This document shows positions 19,245-27,178 of a stretch of 64,000 bases of DNA, in pieces (the first letter of the stretch is position 1; the number at the start of each line of letters is the position of its first letter). Source of the stretch: Kaistella yonginensis (GTDB lineage: Bacteria > Bacteroidota > Bacteroidia > Flavobacteriales > Weeksellaceae); NCBI RefSeq assembly GCF_030409525.1, contig NZ_JAUFQB010000021.1, forward strand, positions 1 through 64,000, given 5' to 3'. A program made the position numbers and the translations under genes. Below the pieces are notes generated by a model that saw only the letters and a program-made list of their open reading frames with translations, did no database searches and was not told where the DNA came from.

Positions 19245-19369
19245 TTGACAAATCTCATTTAATTCTAATCAAAAACTTTAAAAAAAATAAAAACTTTTAT
19301 CATTGACAGGAAGAGAAAACCCGTAATAATCTCACCTTAAAATATTTAGCAAAAAATAACACTCTTATT

Positions 19370-19399
19370 TTGATTTATTCTAAATTAAATTTATATTTG
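19370..19399 (+). promoter_or_regulatory. promoter of the 50-residue small protein
   Basis: TTG (19370-19372), a 19-nt spacer and TATATTTG (19392-19399): an ideal match. Only 4 nt separate the -7 box from the ATG at 19404, so the transcript should start at or within a few bases of the start codon. Confidence 0.75.
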
Positions 19400-19403
19400 C
19401 AAG

Positions 19404-19556
19404 ATGAATGGTCAGATTATCCCTTTTAAAGTATTGCCGCTAAGGCCGTTTAATGAAATCAATGAGGAAATAGCATGTGGCAAGAAGAATTGCTGTAAAA
19501 AATTTAAGAAAGGAAAAAGGTGCAAGAAATGCCCTGGAAGGCTTAAATTGGTTTGA
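19404..19556 (+). CDS. small Cys/Lys-rich protein, 50 residues
   Basis: A short ORF easily missed by length cut-offs. It begins MNGQIIPFKVLPLRPFNEIN and its second half is dense in Cys and basic residues: CGKKNCCKKFKKGKRCKKCP, with cysteines at 25, 30, 31, 40 and 43. Five Cys spaced C-x4-CC-x8-C-x2-C among many Lys suggest a metal-binding or nucleic-acid-binding peptide; this is inference. A textbook promoter directly precedes it and it fits exactly between gcvP's promoter region and the convergent DnaJ-like gene (14 bp away), which supports it as a real gene. No signal peptide. Confidence 0.7.
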   Translation: MNGQIIPFKVLPLRPFNEINEEIACGKKNCCKKFKKGKRCKKCPGRLKLV

Positions 19557-19569
19557 ATTCTAGCGTGTT

Positions 19570-20214
19570 TTAGCGGCTTTGAAATATCGCCAATAAAATA
19601 ACAAGAATAAAAATAATGAATAATCCTATTCTCACAACTCTCGGAATTCCATGTGGATTTGAAAGAGTACGCTTTTCGGTTTTGAAAAGATTTTCTACCT
19701 CACTTCGAAATTCGTCGTTTTTATTTTCAAAAATTTCGGTAATCGTAATTCCTTGAACAACGGTTTTATTCAGTAACGAATTGGTCACATGCAATAACAA
19801 CTGAAATTGGCCGTCTTTAAATTCTGTAATTCGAATTATTTTTTCACCATATCCCTTTTGCAAGCCAAAGGGTAACACTTTAACAATATCTGCATTTTGC
19901 GTTTGCCAAGTAATGATGACTTCTTCACCTTTTTGCACCCGAACTTTATTTGCAGAAAACGATTTGATGGACGGTGGTAAATTGGGTCGATAACTTCGGT
20001 TTTGGTGACTTAAATTATCATCATAAATTCTTCTTTTCTCCGTATTAATCAATATTTCGTAGGCTTCTTGAATTTCAATGAAACGGGTTTCAAAAAAATC
20101 ATCATCGGGATTTTTATCGGGATGGTATTTCAATGATAATTTGCGATACGCCTTTTTAATGTCTTCTTCAGAAGCATTTTCATTAACACCGAGAAAATAA
20201 TAATAGTTTTTCAT
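19570..20214 (-). CDS. membrane-anchored J-domain protein
   Basis: A 214-residue protein starting at the ATG at 20214 (a TTG three codons earlier is less likely). Residues 1-65 form a J domain with the diagnostic HPD in [18 protein letters not shown], so it should stimulate an Hsp70/DnaK. There is no Gly/Phe or zinc-finger region. The middle ([19 protein letters not shown]) looks like a beta-sandwich, and a C-terminal hydrophobic helix ([18 protein letters not shown]) anchors it, placing the J domain in the cytoplasm. Client and exact role unknown. Confidence 0.87.
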   Translation of the reverse strand: MKNYYYFLGVNENASEEDIKKAYRKLSLKYHPDKNPDDDFFETRFIEIQEAYEILINTEKRRIYDDNLSHQNRSYRPNLPPSIKSFSANKVRVQKGEEVIITWQTQNADIVKVLPFGLQKGYGEKIIRITEFKDGQFQLLLHVTNSLLNKTVVQGITITEIFENKNDEFRSEVENLFKTEKRTLSNPHGIPRVVRIGLFIIFILVILLAIFQSR

Positions 20215-20292
20215 TCGAATCAAGAAGGGAATTCGGAGTTGCGTTATTGGAACGGCAAAAGTAAGAAATTAAAAGTTTTTACTGCTGACAAT

Positions 20293-20751
20293 TTAAGATA
20301 AATAAATCCCAAAAAACCAAGTCCACACCATTAGAATTATTTGCATGGGAAGTCTTTCTTTATACAAATAAGCCATACCAGGACCGGTAAAATCAGCTTT
20401 AAAAAGATTGATCCTTTTCTTGGAGGAATTGATATTTGCAAAAAAGATGATTATAAAAAAGAAAATTAATACCACCGCGGTATTTTCTCGCAGAGCTGGA
20501 ATCATCAAGCCAACTCCGGCTGCTATTTCTAAAACTCCGGTAAAATAAACCAAGAATATTTTGGCGGGAAAGATTTCCGGAATCATCATCGCCATTCCTT
20601 GTTGATATTTAAAATGGGCCAAACCTGTGAAAATGATAAAAACCGCCAGTGCTAAATTCCCTGAAAATACAAAATTCCAAAAACCTTCTATAAGTCGGGT
20701 CGCCACCAATGATAAAATAAACGTGACCGCAATGATTGATAAGAGTTTCAT
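20293..20751 (-). CDS. DoxX-like membrane protein
   Basis: A 152-residue protein with four predicted helices, resembling the DoxX/DoxD-like family (YFTGVLEIAAGVGLMIPAL is the typical motif; FTGLAHFKYQQGMA precedes it). The role of the family is unclear, with links to redox and thiol metabolism. Its ATG overlaps the stop of the upstream SRPBCC gene (ATGA, 20748-20751), so the two are translationally coupled. Confidence 0.78.
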   Translation of the reverse strand: MKLLSIIAVTFILSLVATRLIEGFWNFVFSGNLALAVFIIFTGLAHFKYQQGMAMMIPEIFPAKIFLVYFTGVLEIAAGVGLMIPALRENTAVVLIFFFIIIFFANINSSKKRINLFKADFTGPGMAYLYKERLPMQIILMVWTWFFGIYLS

Positions 20752-21191
20752 ATTTTTTCTGCCAGATTTTTGAGCAGCTCAAACCCTCTATTAAACCCCT
20801 TTGTCATCTCTACCTTATGCGCACCATCACTATGAACTATTGCACGAAGTTCCGTTATATTTTCGTCAATAGCACGTAGAAAGTATTTTTCTTCGGCGCC
20901 ACTCCATTCTTTCACTTCTTTAGTTTCGGTATCTTCTACTCCATTTTTCACCAATCCTAAATGGGAGAAAATAACTTCAAAAGGTTCATTTAAGCTTTTG
21001 ATGGTAGAGACCATTCCCTCTCCTTCTTCATTGGTAAAGTAGGTTTTACCCCCAATTTTCCAATCAGATTTCATCATTGAACCAGAGGCGAAAAATTGAG
21101 TCCAAAGTGAATAGCTTTCGGGAGACCAAAGCAAATCCCAAACTTTCTGAATGGGCGCGTTGATCTGAATTTCATAATTTAAAGTTTCCAT
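20748..21191 (-). CDS. SRPBCC (AHSA1-like) protein
   Basis: A 147-residue START-like fold protein. It opens with INAPIQKVWDLLWSPESYSLWTQ split over residues 10-32, the typical first strand and helix of AHSA1-like proteins, followed by WKIGGKTYFTNEEGEGMVS. Such proteins bind hydrophobic ligands or cochaperone clients; the ligand here is unknown. It is first in a coupled pair with the DoxX-like gene and is followed upstream by a VOC gene, a typical small-enzyme cluster. Confidence 0.83.
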   Translation of the reverse strand: METLNYEIQINAPIQKVWDLLWSPESYSLWTQFFASGSMMKSDWKIGGKTYFTNEEGEGMVSTIKSLNEPFEVIFSHLGLVKNGVEDTETKEVKEWSGAEEKYFLRAIDENITELRAIVHSDGAHKVEMTKGFNRGFELLKNLAEKI

Positions 21192-21248
21192 AATAAAGTT
21201 TTAAAATAGTTAAGCGATTGATTTCAAAGAGATTTAATCCATAGAAAT

Positions 21249-22115
21249 TTACGAATTATAGGCCGATTCTAAGTCGGAAATTTCTATCTTTTGCATACTC
21301 ATCATGGCTTCTACAACTTTTTGTGCTTTCTGTGGCTGGTCAAAATCATTCATCAATTCTAACAATCTTTTAGGAACAATTTGCCAGCTGACACCAAATT
21401 GATCTTTCAACCAGCCACACATTGACGCTCTGCCGCCAGCAGCAAGAAGTGAATTCCATAAGTGATTGGTTTGGATTTGATCATCGGTCATAACGACGAT
21501 CGAAATTCCTTCATTGAAATCAAAGGGATGATCGTAGGAATTATCCAAGCAAAAAAATGTATATTGATCGATTTCAAATTGAGCATGTTGCACATTTTCA
21601 GCGTCTTCATGGGTTTCATTTCCCAGACCTGCACCATATTTTAATACCCTGCCAATTTTAGATTGCGGAAAAATAGAAGTGTAAAATTCCATCGCCTTTT
21701 GGGCTTTCCCATTATTTTGATGAATAAACATTAAGGTCGGAATTATTTTTTGTTCCCCTTGTTTTTCACCAAGATAAACTTGCCAGGTTACCCCGAATTG
21801 GTCCCTAACCCAACCGTACATTTTTGACCAAGCGTATTCACCCAAATCCATTAAAACAATTCCATTTTTGCTCAGCTGAGTCCAATATTTCAGAACCTCA
21901 TCTTCGTGTTCACAAAGAACCATAAAAGAGATGGAGGCGTTTTTTTCGAACTGTGGCCCGGCGTTGAGAAACATTAGTTTTTGCCCGAATAACTCCAGAT
22001 TTAAAACAACAGGGGTATCTGCAGTAATTTTTCCGCCGAAGGTTTCGCAGTAAAAATCCGCAGCCTCCTTGCCATCGCCATTAAACCAAAGACAGGGAAA
22101 TATAGTATTGTTCAT
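21249..22115 (-). CDS. two-domain VOC (PhnB-like) protein
   Basis: A 288-residue protein starting at the ATG at 22115; a TTG three codons upstream also opens the frame but is less likely. It contains two tandem glyoxalase-fold repeats of the PhnB/3-demethylubiquinone type: IFPCLWFNGDGKEAADFYCE at the start and IIPTLMFIHQNNGKAQKAME near residue 125. Each ends with a W-x-KDQFG-like element (VRDQFGVTWQVYLG and LKDQFGVSWQIVPKRL). Usual metal ligands of true glyoxalases are not evident. Function unknown. Confidence 0.83.
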   Translation of the reverse strand: MNNTIFPCLWFNGDGKEAADFYCETFGGKITADTPVVLNLELFGQKLMFLNAGPQFEKNASISFMVLCEHEDEVLKYWTQLSKNGIVLMDLGEYAWSKMYGWVRDQFGVTWQVYLGEKQGEQKIIPTLMFIHQNNGKAQKAMEFYTSIFPQSKIGRVLKYGAGLGNETHEDAENVQHAQFEIDQYTFFCLDNSYDHPFDFNEGISIVVMTDDQIQTNHLWNSLLAAGGRASMCGWLKDQFGVSWQIVPKRLLELMNDFDQPQKAQKVVEAMMSMQKIEISDLESAYNS

Positions 22116-22232
22116 ATTTTTCAATTAGATTATGTAAATACTTATCGAATTTGCGACAAATATTTCAGTCACGCACGACAAAGATTTACTTATATTCATG
22201 CTATTTTTTAAATTGTTCGGTATGCAATTAAG

Positions 22233-22366
22233 AACCTGTTTAAATTTGCTTTAAAAAAGAAATTTTCTTTTTCCACAACTCAAAAGGGTGTAAATTTCTT
22301 AAAAATACCTCAACTTTAAACCCTTTACGGATTGGGGAAATTAATTTTGATGAATTTTAAACAAGC
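22233..22366 (+). repeat. MITE-like repeat, family II, copy B (most complete)
   Basis: About 132 bp with imperfect terminal inverted repeats: CCTGTTTAAATTT at 22235-22247 and AATTTTAAACAAG near 22353-22365. The two halves are imperfect inverted copies of each other (AAAAGGGTG on the left, AACCCTTTA on the right). No coding capacity. It lies beyond the terminator of the downstream-facing SRPBCC gene. Confidence 0.65.
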
Positions 22367-22389
22367 TTTAAGGCTCATTGAAATTAAAA

Positions 22390-22411
22390 AACAGCATTAA
22401 AAAACGCTGTT
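22390..22411 (-). terminator. terminator of the second SRPBCC gene
   Basis: Stem AACAGC / GCTGTT with a 10-nt A-rich loop and a T tract on the minus strand, 8 nt after the stop codon. Confidence 0.65.
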
Positions 22412-22418
22412 AAATGGA

Positions 22419-22832
22419 TTAATTATTCTCGACGTATTTATGAAAACGATCCAGAATTGCGTAGTACCCTACTCGTTGCATTTCTCTGGAATATTGTTGT
22501 TCCGGCTCGAAAACCTCTATAATTTCAGTGGTATTTTCATCGATTTCTTTAAAATAGACTTCAATGGTTCTGCCATCTTTTAGAATACTTTTCACGTATT
22601 CTTTATCTCTAATTTCCACAATGTCACCCGCAAAGTTATATCCGAAGCTTTTGTCTTTATATTCTAACCGATAATCAAATGATCCTCCTTCACGAAAATC
22701 AATATCGGCATTGGTGCAATGCCAATTTGGTGTGGTGAAATTCCATTTTACAATATGCTTTGGATTGTAAAAATAATCCCAAACTTTTTGAATGGGTTTT
22801 AAAATTGTAATGTTAATCGTTATCGGCTCCAT
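22419..22832 (-). CDS. SRPBCC (AHSA1-like) protein
   Basis: A 137-residue START-like protein: ITILKPIQKVWDYFYNPKHI near the start, then WNFTTPNWHCTNADIDFREG and GDIVEIRDKEYVKSILKDGR. This is the common 'activator of Hsp90 ATPase 1-like' group, distinct from but related to the SRPBCC protein at 20748-21191. Ligand unknown. Monocistronic, between two family II repeats. Confidence 0.82.
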   Translation of the reverse strand: MEPITINITILKPIQKVWDYFYNPKHIVKWNFTTPNWHCTNADIDFREGGSFDYRLEYKDKSFGYNFAGDIVEIRDKEYVKSILKDGRTIEVYFKEIDENTTEIIEVFEPEQQYSREMQRVGYYAILDRFHKYVENN

Positions 22833-22937
22833 AGATTATTTTTTATAAAAATACGGAATAATTTTCATATTTGTGAGGACGGTGTAAACGCACTGGTTAT
22901 TTATTTATTTTTTGCTAAAAATTCTGCTAAATTATGA

Positions 22938-23010
22938 GCCTATTTAAATTTGCTTTCAAATAAAATTTCTTTTTCCCCAAAACTAAAGGGTGGAAAATTA
23001 TTTAGAAATT
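22938..23010 (+). repeat. MITE-like repeat, family II, copy C (truncated)
   Basis: GCCTATTTAAATTTGC, then TTTCTTTTTCCCCAAAACTA, then GGGTGGAAAATTA: clearly the left half of copy B. It breaks off just before the tpx terminator. Confidence 0.65.
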
Positions 23011-23023
23011 CATCTTAAAAAAA

Positions 23024-23057
23024 AATTCTTGCCAGTTTTGTATTACTAACAAGAATT
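23024..23057 (-). terminator. terminator of tpx
   Basis: Stem AATTCTTG / CAAGAATT, extended by wobble pairs TTAG/CTGG in the minus-strand RNA, followed by a run of at least eight T's. 19 nt after the tpx stop. Confidence 0.75.
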
Positions 23058-23075
23058 CCATCAATTATTATATAA

Positions 23076-23573
23076 TTATTTTAGAGCCTCTAATGCCTTT
23101 TCGTAGTTGGGTTCTTGTGCGATTTCTGGTACTTGTTCTGTATACAGAACTTTTCCGTTTTCATCGGCCACAATAACTGCTCTACTCAACAATCCCTGCA
23201 TGGGTGAATCCTTGATTGTAACGCCATAATCCTCACCAAAAGTCCCACGGAAGTCTGATAAGCTCACTACATTATCTAGACCTTCAGCAGCACAAAAACG
23301 TTTAAGTGCAAAAGGCAAATCTCTGGAAACATTGATCACCACAGCATCTTTGTATTTGGCAGCTTCTTCATTAAACTTCCTTGCAGAAGCGGCACACACG
23401 CCCGTATCAATGCTTGGGAAAATATTAAATACTTTTTTCTTGGAAGAAAAATCCTGATTCGATTTGGTTTTCAATTCCTCATCAATTAATTCAAAAGTTT
23501 TTACTGTACTTCCTACTTCAGGTAAATTCCCGCTGGTTTGAACGGGATTACCGTGCAATGTAATATCTGCCAT
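23076..23573 (-). CDS. tpx: thiol peroxidase (2-Cys peroxiredoxin)
   Basis: A 165-residue thioredoxin-dependent peroxidase of the Tpx group that reduces hydrogen peroxide and alkyl hydroperoxides. The peroxidatic cysteine is C60 in IDTGVCAASARKFNEE, the resolving cysteine C94 in LPFALKRFCAAEGLD; spacing matches the well-studied Tpx enzymes. The family N-terminus (ITLHGNPVQTSGNLPEVG) is complete. A -7-like box, TAATTTTG, lies at 23597-23604 on the minus strand. Monocistronic with a strong terminator. Confidence 0.95.
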   Translation of the reverse strand: MADITLHGNPVQTSGNLPEVGSTVKTFELIDEELKTKSNQDFSSKKKVFNIFPSIDTGVCAASARKFNEEAAKYKDAVVINVSRDLPFALKRFCAAEGLDNVVSLSDFRGTFGEDYGVTIKDSPMQGLLSRAVIVADENGKVLYTEQVPEIAQEPNYEKALEALK

Positions 23574-23679
23574 AATTGTATTTATTTATATTGATTCAAA
23601 ATTAGGAAAAATAAAATCATTGAGGAAAAATTGAAAGTTAAATTAATCTTAATATTGAGGAGTTTAAAAAATTAACCGA

Positions 23680-24159
23680 TCACTCTTCTACAATGTTCGA
23701 TATTTCTAAAATCTTTAGTAAATCTATTGCAGTCATATAGCCTGTGTGTTGGAAAACAATTTCATGCTTGGGATTTAACAATACTAAAGTAGGATAAGAA
23801 ACTTGCCCAGCGGAACTTCCTAAGGCCAGTGCTAATTCATGATACCCAGTTTTGACGCCCGTTGGCTGGTAAGTAAAAACAGCATCAGCAAATGCAATAG
23901 TCGATTTTTCTTCCCCATTAAGCGCTACGAAATAAAATTTTTCTTTTAATAAATCCTGCACTTTATTATTTTTAAAGGTTGAATTTTGCATGGTTTTACA
24001 GTACGAACACCAATCGGTATGAAGAAAAACAAGGAGATTTCTCTTTTCAGTCTTTTGAAGATTTTCTACATTTTCAAGAGGATGAATTTTTGATTGCGAA
24101 AAACCCCGCATCAAAGTTCCTATAAAAAAAAGTGTAAAAAATAAGGTTAGCGGTTTCAT
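23680..24159 (-). CDS. exported thioredoxin-fold protein
   Basis: A 159-residue protein with a signal peptide ending near GFSQ (residue 22) and a thioredoxin fold. The active site is TDWCSYCKTM (C51, C54) and the cis-proline loop is SYPTLVLL. It is probably a periplasmic thiol reductase or metal-handling protein. It follows the TonB receptor by 4 nt, so they form an operon. The CxxC pair in the receptor plug (CNIC) could be a redox partner; that is inference. Confidence 0.85.
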   Translation of the reverse strand: MKPLTLFFTLFFIGTLMRGFSQSKIHPLENVENLQKTEKRNLLVFLHTDWCSYCKTMQNSTFKNNKVQDLLKEKFYFVALNGEEKSTIAFADAVFTYQPTGVKTGYHELALALGSSAGQVSYPTLVLLNPKHEIVFQHTGYMTAIDLLKILEISNIVEE

Positions 24160-24163
24160 CGAA

Positions 24164-26449
24164 TTATTTTAAAGTAAATTTCAGCCCAAGAAAACCACGT
24201 ATCCCCTGATTTGGAGCATATACGTAATTGGGATCAAAAGTTAGTGCGTACGGGTTTTCTGGCGTTGCCACGGCTTGGCCATCAGCATCAAATTGTACTT
24301 GTTTATCAAACGGATCATGTGCTCTTGAAATAAGAAACGGATTTCCTTTAGTCGGCGTCCAGTTTAAAATGTTTTTCACACCAGCATAGATTTCAAAGTT
24401 CTTAAAACCATCAAAAGTAAACTGAATATTTTGAATACTCCACCAGGGCGAATACGGTTTTCTAGGATCTAAATCTCCTAACAAAGGTAAACGCATGGGC
24501 CCATAAATGTTTCCGGTATAATCAATCACCATTTTCCACGGCCGTATTATATAGGAAACCGCCCAGGTTCCTGTGAAATTTTCTGTTAAGATCTGATGTT
24601 CAGTAAATCCGTCGGAGGTAAGTGTATTTTCCATGATTGTACCACCCAAAATAACCTTTAACCCGTTTGCAAAATTAAAGTCAGAATTTAGACTGACTCC
24701 TCTACTGACTGCGAAACCATCAATATTATCATAAATAATTTGCACTGTATTGGTTTCGTAATCGGGCACAATTCTATAGGTAAAATAAGTATAAAAAGCA
24801 CTCGCATCTAAAGTAATATTGGAGCCTGAACCGAAATACATTTTTTTAATGTAGTTAAGATTGGCATTATATGATTTTTCTGGTTTCAAATCAGTTAAAA
24901 CCACCACCTCTCGCGCACCGGTTAAAGCAGCATGATCTTCTGTGAAGAGGTTTACCACGCGGAATCCGGTGCCCGCATTGAGTCTTAAAATATTATTTTG
25001 ATTGATGGACCATTTATAAGCCAGACGAGGAGTAAAGATATTTCCATGAATCGTATTATAATCATAGCGAAAACCCAAAAGTAATTTATGATGCGCTGTT
25101 AAATTAATTTCATCCTGAAAAAAGATTCCTGGAAGAACTATTTTCTCGGAATCGTTTTCGCCTGAAATACTTGAAGTTCCCACCGTATTATCATCATAAA
25201 AGGTATATCGCAACGCGGCACCCAATAGCAAATCGTGTAATCCTGCTTTTTTATCCCACGTCAACTGACCGAAACCAATTTTCTGCGTAGCGATATAAGA
25301 AGTTTCCCCATAACGGCTGTCCTGTTCGTGATTTACGAATGAGAATCCTAAAAATAGGTTCTCTTTTACAGGAAGTTGATAATTTCCAAAAACCTCAACA
25401 CGGTTGGTATAGATGCTTTCACCATAAATTTCATCACCACCTCGGAACGATTTATTCCAGCGCATATCCCCGCCCCAACGGTCTTCATACATATATCTAG
25501 CAGCTACGGAAAACAGTCGGTTTTCTTTTCGGTGGAAATTCCATTTTTGGAAAACAGAAATTCGGTCTTGCAAGGTAATGTCTGTGAAATTATCATGATT
25601 ATCATCAATTTTGTTTTGGTAATTAAAGTAGTTAATTCCGGTGAGGACTTTTGCTTTCTTTCCTGCACTAAACTTAAAACCTAGATCTAAATTATATTCT
25701 CCCCAAGTGGTCGAAAAAAGATCAGCACTAAATAAGGGAGCATTCTGAGGATTTTTCGTAATCACATTGATCAAACCACCCACTGCTTCACTACCGTAAA
25801 GTGAAGATGCAGGCCCTTTGACAATTTCAATTCTTTCTACCAATGAATTTGGAATGCCAGCCAAACCATATACGGTTCCGAGTGAACTTACAATCGGCAT
25901 TCCATCAATCAAAATCATGGTGTAAGGACCTTCTAAACCATTGATGTGAATATCGCCTGTGGAGCAGATATTACAATTCAACTGTGGTCGTACCCCATTT
26001 ACATTTTGCAAGGCATCAAAAATACTGGGTGTCGGGTTTTTCTTAAAATAAGCGGGCGCATATACTTCTACCGCAACCGGACTATCTGATCTTCGCACTG
26101 ATTTTAAAGTTCCGGTGACGACTACATCTTCAATATCAGCACCTCTGTCGAGCGGTTCTAAATTAATCTCAAAATTTAACTGATCCTCTTTCTTTAACAA
26201 TATCTCTTTATAGAAAGCTTGAAAACCATCTACTTTTACGCTTAACTTATAGTGGTCAGGTGGGATTTCATCAAATCGGAAAACACCTAAGCTATCTGTA
26301 AATACAGCATATGGTGTTCCTTCTAAAGAAACATGAGCGGCAATTTTTGTTGTTCCCTCTCCATTAATTCTCCCCGAAATCGCAGCATTTTGACCAAAAC
26401 TAAAATTTGCCATCAGCAAAAGTGCCCCAAACATTAATCCTTTTATCAT
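24164..26449 (-). CDS. TonB-dependent receptor, probably metal related
   Basis: A 761-residue outer-membrane receptor. After a signal peptide comes a carboxypeptidase-regulatory-like domain (residues about 22-95, AISGRINGEGTTKIAAHVSL), then a plug domain with NCNICSTGDIHINGLEGPY and LIDGMPIVSSLGTVYG, then VKGPASSLYGSEAVGGLINV leading into the beta-barrel that ends in GFLGLKFTLK. The plug carries an unusual CxxC (CNIC). The ligand is not given by the sequence. A DtxR-box-like palindrome fills the promoter spacer, which points to iron or manganese control. Operon with the thioredoxin-like gene. Confidence 0.93.
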   Translation of the reverse strand: MIKGLMFGALLLMANFSFGQNAAISGRINGEGTTKIAAHVSLEGTPYAVFTDSLGVFRFDEIPPDHYKLSVKVDGFQAFYKEILLKKEDQLNFEINLEPLDRGADIEDVVVTGTLKSVRRSDSPVAVEVYAPAYFKKNPTPSIFDALQNVNGVRPQLNCNICSTGDIHINGLEGPYTMILIDGMPIVSSLGTVYGLAGIPNSLVERIEIVKGPASSLYGSEAVGGLINVITKNPQNAPLFSADLFSTTWGEYNLDLGFKFSAGKKAKVLTGINYFNYQNKIDDNHDNFTDITLQDRISVFQKWNFHRKENRLFSVAARYMYEDRWGGDMRWNKSFRGGDEIYGESIYTNRVEVFGNYQLPVKENLFLGFSFVNHEQDSRYGETSYIATQKIGFGQLTWDKKAGLHDLLLGAALRYTFYDDNTVGTSSISGENDSEKIVLPGIFFQDEINLTAHHKLLLGFRYDYNTIHGNIFTPRLAYKWSINQNNILRLNAGTGFRVVNLFTEDHAALTGAREVVVLTDLKPEKSYNANLNYIKKMYFGSGSNITLDASAFYTYFTYRIVPDYETNTVQIIYDNIDGFAVSRGVSLNSDFNFANGLKVILGGTIMENTLTSDGFTEHQILTENFTGTWAVSYIIRPWKMVIDYTGNIYGPMRLPLLGDLDPRKPYSPWWSIQNIQFTFDGFKNFEIYAGVKNILNWTPTKGNPFLISRAHDPFDKQVQFDADGQAVATPENPYALTFDPNYVYAPNQGIRGFLGLKFTLK

Positions 26450-26468
26450 TATATTTAAGTTATAAAGG

Positions 26469-26499
26469 CAAAACTACAAAAGTTAGCCTAATCTAACAA
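26469..26499 (-). promoter_or_regulatory. promoter of the TonB receptor-thioredoxin operon
   Basis: Minus strand TTG (26499-26497), a 20-nt spacer and TAGTTTTG (26476-26469), 19 nt before the ATG. Excellent consensus match; the spacer contains the palindrome described separately. Confidence 0.75.
26478..26496 (-). promoter_or_regulatory. DtxR/IdeR-box-like operator
   Basis: TTAGATTAGGCTAACTTTT on the minus strand matches the DtxR consensus TTAGGTTAGGCTAACCTAA at 15 of 19 positions; the inner palindrome is GTTAG-N6-CTAAC (26482-26497). It lies wholly between the -33 and -7 elements, an ideal place for repression. Confidence 0.5.
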
Positions 26500-26524
26500 A
26501 TAAAAAAAAGATCGAAATTAATTT

Positions 26525-27097
26525 TTAGTTTTCAATGACAAGATCGTATTGATCTAAAAGGCCGGAGATTGCCATCAGCGAGAATTTGGCTTTTTTTAGG
26601 CGGTTTTTTTCGGGATCGATAGAATAATTGTAGGCAGTGCGAAAATCTGCTTTATCTAAAATGCTGTTTATAAAAATAGATTGAGCAAGATCACATTGAT
26701 CAAAAACAACTTGAGTCAGATTGGATTCTGAAAAATCGATTTCACGCAATTGGCAATCTTTAAAAATAGTTTTTTTGATATTCATTTGGAAAAAAGTCGA
26801 ATGATTCACTTGGCAATTTTCGAAAGAAAACGAAAGTCCAAAATCGTTACAAGTCTCAAATTGCAGTCCGAGCATTTTACAGCCAATGAATTTCACCTCT
26901 CGCAATACCGTTCCGTGCAAAAGCGCCAAGCTGAAATTACACTCCTGAAATTCACAATCCAAAAATTTGAATTCACTGAGATTTGCTTCTTCAAAATTGC
27001 AATTTCTAAAAACACAGCTTTCATATTCTCCTTTAAGAAAAGAAGTATGGGTAAAATCTAGTTTGTTAAAATTTTGATTTTGTGAATTCTGTGACAT
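26525..27097 (-). CDS. pentapeptide-repeat protein, Qnr-like
   Basis: A 190-residue protein built of A(D/N)LxF-type pentapeptides: FRNCNFEEANLSEFKFLDCE near the start, and later FKDCQLREIDFSESNLTQVV and FDQCDLAQSIF. These fold into a right-handed quadrilateral beta-helix. The end (NYSIDPEKNRLKKAKFSL then a GLLDQYD helix) resembles the dimerising tail of Qnr and MfpA gyrase-protecting proteins, though it is shorter than the 218-residue Qnr proteins. Whether it protects gyrase cannot be read from sequence. The first residues (MSQNSQNQNF) are low complexity. Confidence 0.82.
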   Translation of the reverse strand: MSQNSQNQNFNKLDFTHTSFLKGEYESCVFRNCNFEEANLSEFKFLDCEFQECNFSLALLHGTVLREVKFIGCKMLGLQFETCNDFGLSFSFENCQVNHSTFFQMNIKKTIFKDCQLREIDFSESNLTQVVFDQCDLAQSIFINSILDKADFRTAYNYSIDPEKNRLKKAKFSLMAISGLLDQYDLVIEN

Positions 27098-27178
27098 TGA
27101 TATTTCCTTATTTCAAATTATTTTTTCGGAGCGGTCTAGCAAGAATAGTCGCCAATTTATCAGGAGCTTTAAGGCAAT

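Noticed and set aside
19178-19403. Glycine riboswitch upstream of gcvP
   Set aside because: The leader is only about 30 nt after the candidate promoter; no paired aptamer motif is visible.
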